Below, one piece after another: positions 49,846-59,561 of a DNA stretch of 64,000 nucleotides. The stretch is from Prochlorococcus sp. AG-347-J20. Its GTDB lineage: Bacteria > Cyanobacteriota > Cyanobacteriia > PCC-6307 > Cyanobiaceae. Positions within the stretch are counted from its first letter, which is position 1. Each line of letters opens with the position of its first letter. The position numbers and the translations under genes are program-made. The stretch covers positions 140,179-204,178 of the forward strand of contig QCBW01000001.1 in NCBI GenBank assembly GCA_003281485.1, in the 5' to 3' direction. The notes below the pieces were generated by a model. It was not told the DNA's origin. It saw nothing but the letters and a program-made list of their open reading frames with translations, and made no database searches.

Positions 49846-50790
49846 ATGCAAAATAAATACCTTATTAAGGCCTCCAAAAAATTCTGGTTTTGGTTTTGGA
49901 CCCAACTAATGAATGGCTTCGCACCATCAGATTCACATGGTAATTATAAAAGGCCTAAAGGTATAACAATTGAAAGAGAATACAACATTAATAATGAAAA
50001 TGGACAAATTTATTTATTTGTAGGGAATTCTTGTCCATGGTGTCAAAGAACTTTACTAGTCCACGAAATAAGACAATTATCTAAAAAAGTTAAAGTTATT
50101 TTTTTAAAAGCAGATATTGAGCATGGCGAATGGATTTTCCATACAAAGTTTAAGGGATGTATGAGACTTTCAGATCTTTACAAAAAAGCAAATAAGAAGA
50201 TTATTTTTAGAGCGACATTACCTCTTTTAATTAGTTTTAAAAAAAATGAAGTAAATATTCTATCTAATGAAAGTTCACAGATTATGAGACTACTCAATTC
50301 AATAAAAATTCAATCAAGATATCAAATCTTAACTATTAAAGACTGTAATCAAAAACTTTTAGATTTGATTAATAACAGCATTAATGATGGCGTATATAAA
50401 TGTGGTTTCGCCAGAAACCAGGAAGCTTATGAAAAAGCAAGTCAAAATCTTTTCATAGCTATAAATGAAGTTGAAAATTTACTCCGAAAAAGTAAAGGTG
50501 ACTGGATATTTGGCGAAGAGTTAACCTACGCAGATATTTACCTTTTTCCAACGCTTATAAGATGGGAATTAATATATAGCAAACTTTTCAAATGTACTGA
50601 ACAAGAACTATCAAGTTTCGAAAAGATTATTGAATGGAGATTAAAATTCTTTAAATTATCTAATGTAAATAGGATATGCTTCGACAATGAATGGAAAAAT
50701 GATTACTACAAAGCTTTATTCCCTTTAAACCCAAATCAACTAATCCCAGTTTTACCCTCGTTAGAGGAAATAATGAGATTAGAGTCCTAA
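49846..50790 (+). CDS. Glutathione S-transferase, Omega/ECM4-like
   Basis: A thioredoxin-fold N-terminal part has the catalytic motif SCPWCQRTLL (Cys 63 and Cys 66). An all-helical C-terminal part includes the GST N-capping region DWIFGEELTYADIYLFPTL. The layout resembles glutathionyl-hydroquinone reductases (ECM4/YqjG), which have CPWA instead of CPWC. The second Cys gives a dithiol site. The substrate is unknown. At 314 residues it is the right size for that group. Confidence 0.8.
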   Translation: MQNKYLIKASKKFWFWFWTQLMNGFAPSDSHGNYKRPKGITIEREYNINNENGQIYLFVGNSCPWCQRTLLVHEIRQLSKKVKVIFLKADIEHGEWIFHTKFKGCMRLSDLYKKANKKIIFRATLPLLISFKKNEVNILSNESSQIMRLLNSIKIQSRYQILTIKDCNQKLLDLINNSINDGVYKCGFARNQEAYEKASQNLFIAINEVENLLRKSKGDWIFGEELTYADIYLFPTLIRWELIYSKLFKCTEQELSSFEKIIEWRLKFFKLSNVNRICFDNEWKNDYYKALFPLNPNQLIPVLPSLEEIMRLES

Positions 50791-50918
50791 AAAATACATA
50801 AATCAATTTTGAAAAAAAAAATGATGTTGTAATGAACACTTATTTAGTTCATAGATAATGCAATTTCATTAGAAATTAACTATGTTATGTATGTCTACTA
50901 AAGTACGAAAAGCTTAAA

Positions 50919-51137
50919 ATGAAATCCATTGACGAACACATCAAAAAAGATCAATCGGAAATCGAATCTGCTAAAGCAGAGGGCAATCTTCCCAAGGTCA
51001 GACATTTAACTGAAGAGCTAAAAGAACTCGAAGAATATAAGGATCATCATCCAGAGGATGAACATGACCCAAATGCTTTGGAACTATTCTGCGATGCCAA
51101 CCCGGATGAACCAGAATGTCTCGTTTATGATGATTAA
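50919..51137 (+). CDS. cp12: CP12 regulatory protein, short form
   Basis: CP12 ties GAPDH and phosphoribulokinase into an inactive complex in the dark. The C-terminal GAPDH-binding part, LELFCDANPDEPECLVYDD, is intact with both Cys. The N-terminal Cys pair and the AWDxVEEL core motif of standard CP12 are missing, so the 72-residue protein lacks the PRK-side redox switch. An inverted repeat (ATGAAC/GTTCAT, 50832-50852) lies about 67 bp upstream. Confidence 0.9.
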   Translation: MKSIDEHIKKDQSEIESAKAEGNLPKVRHLTEELKELEEYKDHHPEDEHDPNALELFCDANPDEPECLVYDD

Positions 51138-51161
51138 GTTTTCCTTTTGAAAGTAATACAT

Positions 51162-51191
51162 AAAAAAAAGGGCTCTATAGGCCCTTTTTTT
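51162..51191. terminator. Shared terminator between cp12 and the converging small gene
   Basis: GGGC (51170-51173) and GCCC (51181-51184) are flanked by A8 on the left and T7 on the right. The element can therefore end transcription from either side. It lies midway between two converging genes. Confidence 0.8.
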
Positions 51192-51206
51192 ATTTGTTTA
51201 ATTCTA

Positions 51207-51389
51207 TTAATAATCTCTATTAAAGTCGGATGGACTTCCTGTAAGTGAACATACAACAGACTCCTCATTTTTCATTTCCTTGACTTCTACAATCGGTCTT
51301 CCCATTTTCTTCAAAACCTCAATATCTTGAATGGTTTGACATCTGGCTATTATTTTTCCTTGTTGATCAAAGCAAGTATAGAAATTCAT
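51207..51389 (-). CDS. Small conserved protein of unknown function
   Basis: The 60-residue product starts MNFYTCFDQQGKIIARCQT and has a compact alpha/beta look with three Cys and the segment GRPIVEVKEM. The protein-like composition and position before a shared terminator support a real gene. I know of no function. It lies downstream of obgE on the same strand, with an 85-bp gap. Confidence 0.65.
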   Translation of the reverse strand: MNFYTCFDQQGKIIARCQTIQDIEVLKKMGRPIVEVKEMKNEESVVCSLTGSPSDFNRDY

Positions 51390-51474
51390 ATTGTTTTTTA
51401 AGAAGTATCTTATTTATGACTAATTTTCATTATTAAATCAAGTGTTTTTTTAACAATAAAATTTTTAATTTAAA

Positions 51475-52458
51475 TTAAATCCTTTTCCATACTTCGGAAA
51501 GCAGTGTGGATAAACCTTTTTTTAAAGATGAAGAAATTACTAAAACTTTCTTTTTAGATAAATCTTCTAACTTTTTTGAGATTATTTTCAAATAATCATC
51601 ATCTACAAGCTCCATTTTGTTCAATACTATTATCCTCTCTTTATTTAAAAGACCTTTCCCATATTTTTTTAATTCCTGCTCAATTATCTCAAAATCATGT
51701 AAAGGATTTTCTGCAATTGCATCAATTAAGTGGACAAGTATCTTCGTTCTTTGGATGTGCCTTAAAAAATCATGCCCTAAACCTACTCCATCAGCTGCCC
51801 CCGATATTAATCCAGGAATATCAGCAAAAAGGCAACCATTCCCATCAATTTTTCTTACTACACCTAAGTTAGGTATGAGAGTTGTGAAAGGATAATTTGC
51901 AATTTTTGGACGGGCAGATGACAAAACCGAAATCAAAGTACTTTTTCCAGCATTAGGAAGGCCTATAATCCCAACCTCTGCCAGAAGTTTTAGTTCTAAT
52001 TGAACCTCCCATATCTCACCATCTTTTCCTTCAGTGAACGATTCTGGGGCTCTATTTTGATTACTTAAATAGTAAGCATTACCATGTCCCCCTTTTCCTC
52101 CAATGGCAATAGTTAAACTCTGTTTATCTTTAGTTAAGTCTCCTAAAATAATGCCGGTTTTAATATCCCTTATTTCTGTACCGCAGGGAACTTTAAGGAT
52201 TGTATTTTCACCTGAGGCACCTGATTTCTTATTAGGACCTCCTTTGCATCCATCTTCAGCAATTATTTCACGTTTGAATTTGAAATCTAATAATGTTTGA
52301 AGATTATTATCAGCCATCAAAATAACTGAACCCCCTCTGCCACCATTTCCCCCAGAGGGTCCTCCAGCAGGAACGAATTTTTCTCTTCTAAATGAAACTA
52401 TTCCATTTCCACCTTTTCCAGCTTTAAGAATAATGTTTGCTTGATCAATAAATTGCAC
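51475..52458 (-). CDS. obgE: Obg-type GTPase
   Basis: The N-terminal glycine-rich Obg fold has [21 protein letters not shown], read in parts. The G domain has G1 [10 protein letters not shown]3 DIPGLI and G4 NKMEL. The C-terminal OCT domain is absent, as usual in cyanobacteria. Obg proteins act in 50S ribosome maturation and stress responses. It is separated from mutS2 by 40 bp, in the same direction. Confidence 0.95.
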   Translation of the reverse strand: MQFIDQANIILKAGKGGNGIVSFRREKFVPAGGPSGGNGGRGGSVILMADNNLQTLLDFKFKREIIAEDGCKGGPNKKSGASGENTILKVPCGTEIRDIKTGIILGDLTKDKQSLTIAIGGKGGHGNAYYLSNQNRAPESFTEGKDGEIWEVQLELKLLAEVGIIGLPNAGKSTLISVLSSARPKIANYPFTTLIPNLGVVRKIDGNGCLFADIPGLISGAADGVGLGHDFLRHIQRTKILVHLIDAIAENPLHDFEIIEQELKKYGKGLLNKERIIVLNKMELVDDDYLKIISKKLEDLSKKKVLVISSSLKKGLSTLLSEVWKRI

Positions 52459-52498
52459 TTAATACTCTTATTAAATTGTTTTCTAAATATTTTAAATT

Positions 52499-54910
52499 TT
52501 ATTTTATCCACGCAATACTGCAACCAGGTCCACCCTCGTTGTTGGCAGCATCTTCAATCTTATCAACATAATTTAATCCTGATAACCAATTTCTTAGTCC
52601 TTTTTTTAATTTCCCTGTGCCAATTCCATGAACAATCCATAGCGGTCCATGAAATTTTCTAATTTTCTCCTCAATAATTACTTCGGCTTCATGAACTCTT
52701 AGTCCTCTTACGTCAATTGTATTTTTACTCGTTCTAATTTTAGAAAAAGAAAAATCTTCTCTTGTAGACTTGATCTCAATTTTTGACCTTTTGAAATTAG
52801 GCTGTTCTCCATTAATACCTTCAAAGTCATTTACAGATAATGTGCTTCTGAATGAACCACATTTAACTTCGTAAAAACCACCTTTTTTATCTAAATCTAC
52901 AATTTGGCCCGTACTATTTAAACTTTTTATTTTCACAAAATCGCCAACCTTGGGATTCCATGATATTGACTTTTCAAATTTTTTTTGGGTTAAATGTTCA
53001 ATCTCAATTTCCTTTAATCTTTTTCCAATAATTCTAGTATCCTCTCCATTAACATTTTTATCTCTTAATTTTTTAATCAAATCTATTACCTCTTTTTTAG
53101 CGGTTACAATATATTTTGATAATTTAGACCTTTCAATTTCCTGGATTTTTTCAGCATTTATTTTTTGATATTCATAATTTCTCTTCAATTCATCATGTAA
53201 TATTTCAGTCCTTGCAATCAGTTCTGCAGCCGCTTCTGCAGAATTTTGTTGTTTAATCCTCTCTTCCTCAAGTCCTTTTATAATACTGTTAATATTATCA
53301 ACTTCTTTTGGCTTTAAATAATTTGCAGCTTCATTGAGTATGCTTTCATCTAGACCAATTCTCTTTGAGATTGACAAAGCATTACTTCTCCCAGGAATAC
53401 CCCAGTTAAGTATATATTTTGGCTTCAAAGAATCCTCATCAAAGGCAACTGATACGTTTTCAAATCTTGAGTCGTTATATTTTAAAGCTTTAATATCTCC
53501 ATAATGTGTAGTTGCTAAAGTGATATCAGATTTATTTGCAAATTCTTTTAATAAAGCGATCGCAAGAGCACTGCCTTCAAGAGGATCTGTACCTGATCCA
53601 ATCTCATCTAACAAAACAACTGATAATCCTTTCTTATTATCAAGTGAATCTAAAATCTCTTTTATACGGTATATATGCCCACTGAAGGTAGATAAATTTT
53701 CTTCTAATGATTGATTATCTCCTATATCCACATATATATTTGGACAAAAAGGGATAATAGGATTATTACTTGAGGGTATCAATAATCCTGCTCTAGCCAT
53801 TATTAAAGACAAACCCAAACCTTTTAAAGCTGCTGTTTTACCTCCAGTATTTGGACCTGTAATAGCTACAACCTTAATATTTCCATTTATATGAAAATCG
53901 ATAGCCACTGGAGGAGGGGCTCCTTTTTTCTTATGTTCCCAAATCAATAAGGGATGAGAAAAACCAATTAATGAAATAATAGGATTTTTCTCAAACGTAG
54001 GAGTTTTGCCTCCAATCCATTTCGAATATCTTGAACGAGTTAGAGCATTTTCTAATCTCAACAAAATGGATGTCATTTCAATAAGATTTTCTGAATTATC
54101 ACTAACAACTTGGGACCATTTCTTAAGTAATTTAAATTCTTCTGCTGTGATCCTAGCCTCTAAAGAAGCAATCTTATTGCCTTTATTAACTACACTTTCA
54201 GGCTCAAAATATACTGTATTTCCTGAAGATGAAGAGTCATGAATAATGCCTTTAAATTTATCTACATAATTAACTTTCACAGCTAAAACAGGCCTACCAT
54301 ATCGATCTCCAATAGTAGTATCTTGCAAATAAGCTAAATTCTTTTGAATAAATTTCTCAACTAATATTTTTCTTTCAAGTTTCTTAGAAAATAATTCTTT
54401 TCTAAGAATAGAAAGTTCATTACTAGCATGGTCTGAAATCCTTCCATTAGATTCAATACCTTTTTTAAAAATCGTTTCGATATTCTGATAGTCAATTAAA
54501 TTTTTTATAAATGACGAAATATAAGGCCTTTGTTCAAAATCTAATAAAATTTTTTTTAAATTTCGTGCTGCAGCAATTGTTTTAGCTATTTCCAACAATT
54601 CAAAAGATGAAATTACACCTCCCTTGGAACAAATTTCAATCTTTCTACTAATATCAAAAACGTCGGAAAAACTTATTGATTTATCTAGATTATTTTCTAG
54701 CTCAGTTATTTCAACAGTTTCATTCAAAAGTCTTCTAGATGATTCGTATTCTGAGGGAATCCCAAAATTTAAAATTGCTCGTTTACCCATTTCCGTTAGG
54801 GAGAATGAAGATAAATGCGTTTTTAACGATTCCCACTCTAAAAGGCTTATAGATTCTTCTTCTAAAGTGTTATCTGAATATGATTTTTTTGAATTACTTT
54901 TCTCTTGCAT
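52499..54910 (-). CDS. mutS2: MutS2 family ATPase with Smr domain
   Basis: The 803-residue protein has a core/lever region, an ABC-type ATPase with Walker A GPNTGGKTAALKG and Walker B VVLLDEIGSGTDP, a long coiled coil and a C-terminal Smr nuclease domain (DVRGLRVHEAE ... HGIGTGKLKKGLRNWL). MutS2 acts in suppression of recombination and in ribosome collision rescue, not in mismatch repair. ATG 54910 is preferred to a TTG six codons upstream. Confidence 0.94.
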   Translation of the reverse strand: MQEKSNSKKSYSDNTLEEESISLLEWESLKTHLSSFSLTEMGKRAILNFGIPSEYESSRRLLNETVEITELENNLDKSISFSDVFDISRKIEICSKGGVISSFELLEIAKTIAAARNLKKILLDFEQRPYISSFIKNLIDYQNIETIFKKGIESNGRISDHASNELSILRKELFSKKLERKILVEKFIQKNLAYLQDTTIGDRYGRPVLAVKVNYVDKFKGIIHDSSSSGNTVYFEPESVVNKGNKIASLEARITAEEFKLLKKWSQVVSDNSENLIEMTSILLRLENALTRSRYSKWIGGKTPTFEKNPIISLIGFSHPLLIWEHKKKGAPPPVAIDFHINGNIKVVAITGPNTGGKTAALKGLGLSLIMARAGLLIPSSNNPIIPFCPNIYVDIGDNQSLEENLSTFSGHIYRIKEILDSLDNKKGLSVVLLDEIGSGTDPLEGSALAIALLKEFANKSDITLATTHYGDIKALKYNDSRFENVSVAFDEDSLKPKYILNWGIPGRSNALSISKRIGLDESILNEAANYLKPKEVDNINSIIKGLEEERIKQQNSAEAAAELIARTEILHDELKRNYEYQKINAEKIQEIERSKLSKYIVTAKKEVIDLIKKLRDKNVNGEDTRIIGKRLKEIEIEHLTQKKFEKSISWNPKVGDFVKIKSLNSTGQIVDLDKKGGFYEVKCGSFRSTLSVNDFEGINGEQPNFKRSKIEIKSTREDFSFSKIRTSKNTIDVRGLRVHEAEVIIEEKIRKFHGPLWIVHGIGTGKLKKGLRNWLSGLNYVDKIEDAANNEGGPGCSIAWIK

Positions 54911-54924
54911 ACAAAAAAAAAGAA

Positions 54925-55311
54925 TCAAACATTCGATTGAATCCCTTCAGGAGGAACATAAAGCATCTCAAGCCAGTTTCCTTCAGTATCCTTCATATAA
55001 AAAGATGCTGTACCATCTCTATGCTCATGTAAAGGACCAACTTTTACCCCAGAATTTTTTAAATCATTTTGAATATTTTCCACATCTTTTTTATTTTCAA
55101 AATGAAAAGCAAAGTGAGGTCCCGCTGCTTTGTAGCTAGGGCCTAATAACGCAAGTCCATCTTTCCCTTTGCCAGCTTCTAAATAAGACCAATCTTTATC
55201 GTCCCAAACTAAATTCATACCTAGCTTAATATAAAAAGATTTCGCCCTTTCGAGATTCTGTACTCTAAGTGCAATGTGACCAATCCTATTTACTCCTTGT
55301 GAAAACTTCAA
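54925..55311 (-). CDS. VOC (glyoxalase/bleomycin resistance) family protein
   Basis: The 128 residues contain one vicinal-oxygen-chelate domain with GHIALRVQNLERAKSFYIKLG, FHFENKKDVENIQNDL and a C-terminal FYMKDTEGNWLEML. The metal ligands are likely the His of GHIAL and the Glu of WLEML. The enzyme activity is unknown. It lies 14 bp upstream of mutS2 on the same strand and 62 bp after hemB. Confidence 0.85.
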   Translation of the reverse strand: MKFSQGVNRIGHIALRVQNLERAKSFYIKLGMNLVWDDKDWSYLEAGKGKDGLALLGPSYKAAGPHFAFHFENKKDVENIQNDLKNSGVKVGPLHEHRDGTASFYMKDTEGNWLEMLYVPPEGIQSNV

Positions 55312-55373
55312 AACAAAGCAGTTAATTTATTACTTGTTTAAGAATAAACCAAATTTTTGTTAATAATGAGTTT

Positions 55374-56375
55374 TTAAGTATCATGCAACCATTGAGATGC
55401 ATCACAAGCATGATAAGTAAGTATTAATTTTGCTCCTGCTCTTTTAAAACTAAGCAATGTTTCTAAAACAATATCTTTTTCGTTAATCCAGTTCTTCATA
55501 GCAGCCGACTTTACCATGGCATACTCCCCACTAACATTGTATGCAGCTATAGGTTTATTTGAAAACGTGCTTAATCTATAAACAATATCCAAGTATGAAA
55601 TTCCTGGTTTTACCATTAAAATATCAGCTCCTTCATACTGATCCAATGCAGATTCAATTAAAGCCTCTTTTGAATTGGCAGGGTCCATTTGATATGTAGA
55701 CTTATTGTCTGGGATTATTTTCTTACTATTTTTTCTAGGAGCCGAATCTAAAGCAGTTCTAAATGGTCCATAATAAGCAGATGAATATTTTGCTGTGTAA
55801 CTAATAATACCTACGTCACTAAATCCTTGACTATCAAGAGCAGCTCTGATCGCTCCAACTCTCCCATCCATCATGTCACTAGGTCCAATAAAATCTGCTC
55901 CAGCTCTTGCTTGTGTTAAAGCTTGTTTTTTTAAAATTTCGATTGTTTCGTCGTTCAATATTTTTCCAGTTTCATCAACTAATCCATCATGACCATCACA
56001 AGAGTATGGGTCCAAAGCAACATCTGTCATTATTGCCATTTCTGGAATCTCTTTTTTTAATATTCGAATAGCTTTAGGTATTAAACCGTCTTCATTAAAA
56101 CATTCTGCTCCATCTTCAGTCTTTAAGCTATCGTTAATTTTTGGGAAAAGAACCACACACCTTATTCCCAATTCCCATGCCCTAGTAACCTCCTTTATTA
56201 AGCCATTAATATCCCATCTATAAGTTCCGGGCATTGCTGAAATTTCCTCTTTAAAATCTTTTTCATGAATAAATAATGGATATATAAAGTCAGATGCCCT
56301 TAGATGGCTTTCTCTAACCATTTCTCTAATTGCTTCAGTTCTTCTTAATCTTCTAGGACGAATAATCGAATTCAT
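55374..56375 (-). CDS. hemB: Delta-aminolevulinic acid dehydratase
   Basis: HemB condenses two 5-aminolevulinate molecules to porphobilinogen for chlorophyll and haem. The two active Lys are in SYTAKYSSAYYGPFR and MVKPGISYLD. The metal site DPYSCDGHDGLV has only one Cys, which fits the Mg-dependent plant/cyanobacterial type. The 333-residue length is normal. It diverges from bicA across 222 bp. Confidence 0.96.
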   Translation of the reverse strand: MNSIIRPRRLRRTEAIREMVRESHLRASDFIYPLFIHEKDFKEEISAMPGTYRWDINGLIKEVTRAWELGIRCVVLFPKINDSLKTEDGAECFNEDGLIPKAIRILKKEIPEMAIMTDVALDPYSCDGHDGLVDETGKILNDETIEILKKQALTQARAGADFIGPSDMMDGRVGAIRAALDSQGFSDVGIISYTAKYSSAYYGPFRTALDSAPRKNSKKIIPDNKSTYQMDPANSKEALIESALDQYEGADILMVKPGISYLDIVYRLSTFSNKPIAAYNVSGEYAMVKSAAMKNWINEKDIVLETLLSFKRAGAKLILTYHACDASQWLHDT

Positions 56376-56597
56376 TTGAATATATTTAAATTGAAAAATA
56401 TTTATCTAATACATTAATCGCTCGCCTCGCACATAAATCAATCAGAGACTACTTTTGTTCAGGAAAATTAACTAAAGTGTATTTAGTAAGAGCACAAAAA
56501 GTTACAAAAATATTTTGCACAATCTTCATTTTTCACAAATTTACGTCATTAAGAGATAGTATCTTCTAGTTAAGTATTTATTTTAAGGAGAGCATCT

Positions 56598-58250
56598 TTG
56601 AAAATAATTAATGGATTTCATCTGAAAAATGTAAGAGGCGATATTCTTGGAGGCATCACAGCCGCAGTAGTGGCTTTACCTCTCGCTCTTGCTTTTGGGA
56701 ATGCTGCGCTGGGGCCTGGCGGAGCAATCTATGGTTTATATGGGGCAGTAGTTGTAGGTTTTTTAGCAGCATTATTCGGCGGTACACCTGCTCAAGTTAG
56801 TGGACCTACTGGTCCTATGAGTGTAACTGTTGCTGGTGTAGTAGCAGGTTTAGCAGCAGTCGGTGTTCCGAGAGATCTTTCTGCAGGACAAATTTTGCCA
56901 TTGGTTATGGCAGCAGTAGTAATTGGAGGTTTGTTGCAAATAGTATTCGGACTTCTAAAACTTGGTAAGTACATTACTTTAGTTCCCTATTCTGTTGTTT
57001 CAGGATTTATGTCAGGTATTGGAGTAATAATAATAGCTCTTCAAATTGGACCATTACTAGGAATAAGCACTCGCGGCGGAGTAGTCGAATCTCTATCTAC
57101 TGTGTTTTCAAATTTCCAACCTAATGGCGCTGCTATTGGAGTAGCGATAATGACATTAGGGATTGTATTTCTAACACCTAGAAAAATTAGTCAATGGGTT
57201 CCTTCTCCTCTCTTGGCCCTTTTGATAGTAACTCCAATATCGATATTAATTTTTGGCGATGGAGCTATTGATAGAATTGGAGAGATTCCAAGAGGAGTTC
57301 CATCTTTAAATTTCCCAAGTTTTAACCAATATTTCCCAATTATTTTTAAGGCTGGATTAGTCCTCGCAGTACTTGGCGCAATTGACTCTTTACTAACATC
57401 TCTTGTAGCAGATAACATCTCTCAAACAAAGCATAATTCTGATAGAGAACTTATTGGACAAGGTATAGGAAATGCTGTAGCAGGTTTGTTTTCAGGTTTA
57501 CCTGGAGCAGGAGCGACAATGAGAACCGTTATAAATGTTAAATCTGGGGGCTCAACTCCTATTTCTGGCATGGTTCACTCAGTAGTATTGTTGATAGTTT
57601 TAGTTGGTGCAGGACCTTTAGCTGAGCAAATCCCCACTGCTTTGCTAGCAGGAATTCTTATTAAAGTAGGTCTAGATATTATTGACTGGGGATTTCTGAG
57701 AAGGGCTCACAAATTATCTATTAAGACTTCAGTCGTAATGTATGGCGTACTTCTCATGACTGTTTTCTGGGATTTAATTTGGGCAGTTTTAGTAGGTGTA
57801 TTTATAGCAAATATGCTAACTATCGATTCAATCACCGAAACTCAGCTAGAGGGTATGGATGAAGATAATCCTTTATCAAAAGATGATCAAGCTAAAAATG
57901 CATTACCTGCCGATGAAAAAGCTCTACTTGACAGATGTTCAGGAGAAGTAATGCTATTTAGACTTAAAGGTCCATTGAGTTTTGGAGCAGCGAAAGGGAT
58001 ATCTGAGAGAATGATGCTCGTAAGAAACTACAAAATTTTGATATTAGATATAACTGATGTTCCAAGACTTGGAGTGACTGCTACTCTTGCAATAGAGGAT
58101 ATGATGCAAGAAGCGAAAAATAACTCAAGAAAAGCATTTGTTGCTGGTGCTAACGAAAAAGTAAAAGATAGATTATCTAAGTTTGGTGTTGAAGGCATTA
58201 TTGAGACAAGAAAAGAAGCTTTAGAAACTGCCCTAAATGAACTAGCTTAG
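56598..58250 (+). CDS. bicA: SulP-family bicarbonate transporter, BicA-like
   Basis: The 550-residue SulP protein has about 12-14 membrane segments, including GGITAAVVALPLALAFG and PAQVSGPTGPMSVTVAG. A cytoplasmic STAS domain follows at about 440-545 (VMLFRLKGPLSFGAAKG). Clustering with sbtA and sbtB supports Na+-dependent bicarbonate uptake. The TTG start is fixed by AGGAG six nt upstream. No other start is available nearby. The 222-bp upstream gap contains AT-rich sequence without a convincing operator. Confidence 0.88.
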   Translation: MKIINGFHLKNVRGDILGGITAAVVALPLALAFGNAALGPGGAIYGLYGAVVVGFLAALFGGTPAQVSGPTGPMSVTVAGVVAGLAAVGVPRDLSAGQILPLVMAAVVIGGLLQIVFGLLKLGKYITLVPYSVVSGFMSGIGVIIIALQIGPLLGISTRGGVVESLSTVFSNFQPNGAAIGVAIMTLGIVFLTPRKISQWVPSPLLALLIVTPISILIFGDGAIDRIGEIPRGVPSLNFPSFNQYFPIIFKAGLVLAVLGAIDSLLTSLVADNISQTKHNSDRELIGQGIGNAVAGLFSGLPGAGATMRTVINVKSGGSTPISGMVHSVVLLIVLVGAGPLAEQIPTALLAGILIKVGLDIIDWGFLRRAHKLSIKTSVVMYGVLLMTVFWDLIWAVLVGVFIANMLTIDSITETQLEGMDEDNPLSKDDQAKNALPADEKALLDRCSGEVMLFRLKGPLSFGAAKGISERMMLVRNYKILILDITDVPRLGVTATLAIEDMMQEAKNNSRKAFVAGANEKVKDRLSKFGVEGIIETRKEALETALNELA

Positions 58251-58256
58251 TAATTT

Positions 58257-59255
58257 ATGGAAATCAATCCAATTCTTCAAAATGTATTAGCACCCCCAGT
58301 TCTTTTCTTTTTAATTGGAGCAATATCAGTTCTCTTTAAATCTGATTTAGAAATACCAGCTCCTTTACCAAAACTTTTTTCCTTATATTTGCTTTTAGCA
58401 ATTGGGTTTAAAGGAGGAATAGAGATACAGAAAAGTGGATTTACTGATCAGGTATTGCCCACGCTAGGTGCTGCAATACTTATGTCCCTAGTGATACCTC
58501 TGGTTGGATTTTTAATTTTAAGATTTAAGTTTGATGTCTTCAATTCAGCTGCAATAGCAGCAGCTTACGGTTCAATAAGTGCTGTTACATTTATCTCCGC
58601 AGAAAGTTTTTTAGAAAGTCAAAAAATAGATTTTGATGGGTTTATGGTTGGTGCTTTAGCTTTAATGGAATCACCAGCAATAATAGTTGGTTTATTACTT
58701 GTGAAATTTGCAGCTCCCCAAAATAGACCTAAATCAAGAAAAATGCATCTAAGCGCAATATTACACGAATCATTTCTGAATGGATCAGTATATTTGTTGC
58801 TTTCAAGCTTAATTGTAGGATTCCTTACTGCTTCCAGTAACCCTTCAGGAATAACGAAAATGGAGCCATTTACAGGACAATTATTCTATGGAGCAGAGTG
58901 CTTCTTCTTATTAGATATGGGTATAGTAGCTGCTCAAAGATTACCTAGGCTGAAAAGTGCAGGTTCATTTTTAATTGGTTTTGCCATTTTCATGCCATTG
59001 TTTAATGCATTTATAGGTGTTCTCATTGCAAGATTTTTATCTTTAGGCCCTGGCAATGCACTTTTATTTGTGGTTTTATGTGCGAGCGCATCATACCTAG
59101 CAGTTCCTGCAGCTATGCGGATGACAGTTCCTGAGGCTAAATCTAGTTACTATATTTCAACTACATTAGGCCTAACTTTCCCTTTTAATATTGTTCTTGG
59201 TATTCCAATATATATGAGTTTAGTAAATACAATTATCCCACTTTCTCCCCTATAA
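58257..59255 (+). CDS. sbtA: Na+-dependent bicarbonate transporter SbtA
   Basis: The 332-residue protein has about ten membrane segments. The SbtA pattern is visible in APPVLFFLIGAI, IGFKGGIEI and YGSISAVTFI. SbtA is the high-affinity HCO3- carrier of the carbon-concentrating mechanism. It starts 6 bp after bicA and ends 3 bp before sbtB, so the three genes form one transcript. The marine form is shorter in the cytoplasmic loop than the freshwater one. Confidence 0.9.
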   Translation: MEINPILQNVLAPPVLFFLIGAISVLFKSDLEIPAPLPKLFSLYLLLAIGFKGGIEIQKSGFTDQVLPTLGAAILMSLVIPLVGFLILRFKFDVFNSAAIAAAYGSISAVTFISAESFLESQKIDFDGFMVGALALMESPAIIVGLLLVKFAAPQNRPKSRKMHLSAILHESFLNGSVYLLLSSLIVGFLTASSNPSGITKMEPFTGQLFYGAECFFLLDMGIVAAQRLPRLKSAGSFLIGFAIFMPLFNAFIGVLIARFLSLGPGNALLFVVLCASASYLAVPAAMRMTVPEAKSSYYISTTLGLTFPFNIVLGIPIYMSLVNTIIPLSPL

Positions 59256-59258
59256 AAA

Positions 59259-59540
59259 ATGAAAAGATTAGACTTAATTTTTAGTGAAAGAGAATTAGAT
59301 GCAATCATTAAAACATTAGAAAAAGCTGACGTTCCTGGATATACAGTTATGAAACATGCCACAGGCAGAGGGCCTGAAAGGGTTGTTACTGAAGATATGG
59401 AATTTACAGGATTTGGATCAAATGTTCATGTAATTGTTTTTTGTGAACAAGAAATAATAGATAAAATGAGAGACAATATTAGAGATGATTTAAGCTATTA
59501 CGGTGGGGTCGCTTATATTTCTGAAGCAACTCCACTTTAA
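59259..59540 (+). CDS. sbtB: PII-like regulator SbtB
   Basis: The 93-residue PII-like protein has the ferredoxin-like start MKRLDLIFSERELDAI, a T-loop region (HATGRGPERVV, about 38-48) and the ending GGVAYISEATPL. SbtB binds cAMP/AMP/ADP and regulates SbtA. The C-terminal Cys-pair R-loop of Synechocystis SbtB is absent here, so redox control through it is not possible. Its place right after sbtA supports the assignment. Confidence 0.92.
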   Translation: MKRLDLIFSERELDAIIKTLEKADVPGYTVMKHATGRGPERVVTEDMEFTGFGSNVHVIVFCEQEIIDKMRDNIRDDLSYYGGVAYISEATPL

Positions 59541-59561
59541 ACGGATTAATAATATTACGTT

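Noticed and set aside
50885..50910. NtcA-like GTA...TAC near cp12
   Set aside because: The half-sites have the wrong spacing (4 or 12 nt instead of 8).
54624..55139. 171-residue plus-strand frame across mutS2 and the VOC gene
   Set aside because: Two well-supported genes occupy the other strand and the product resembles nothing.
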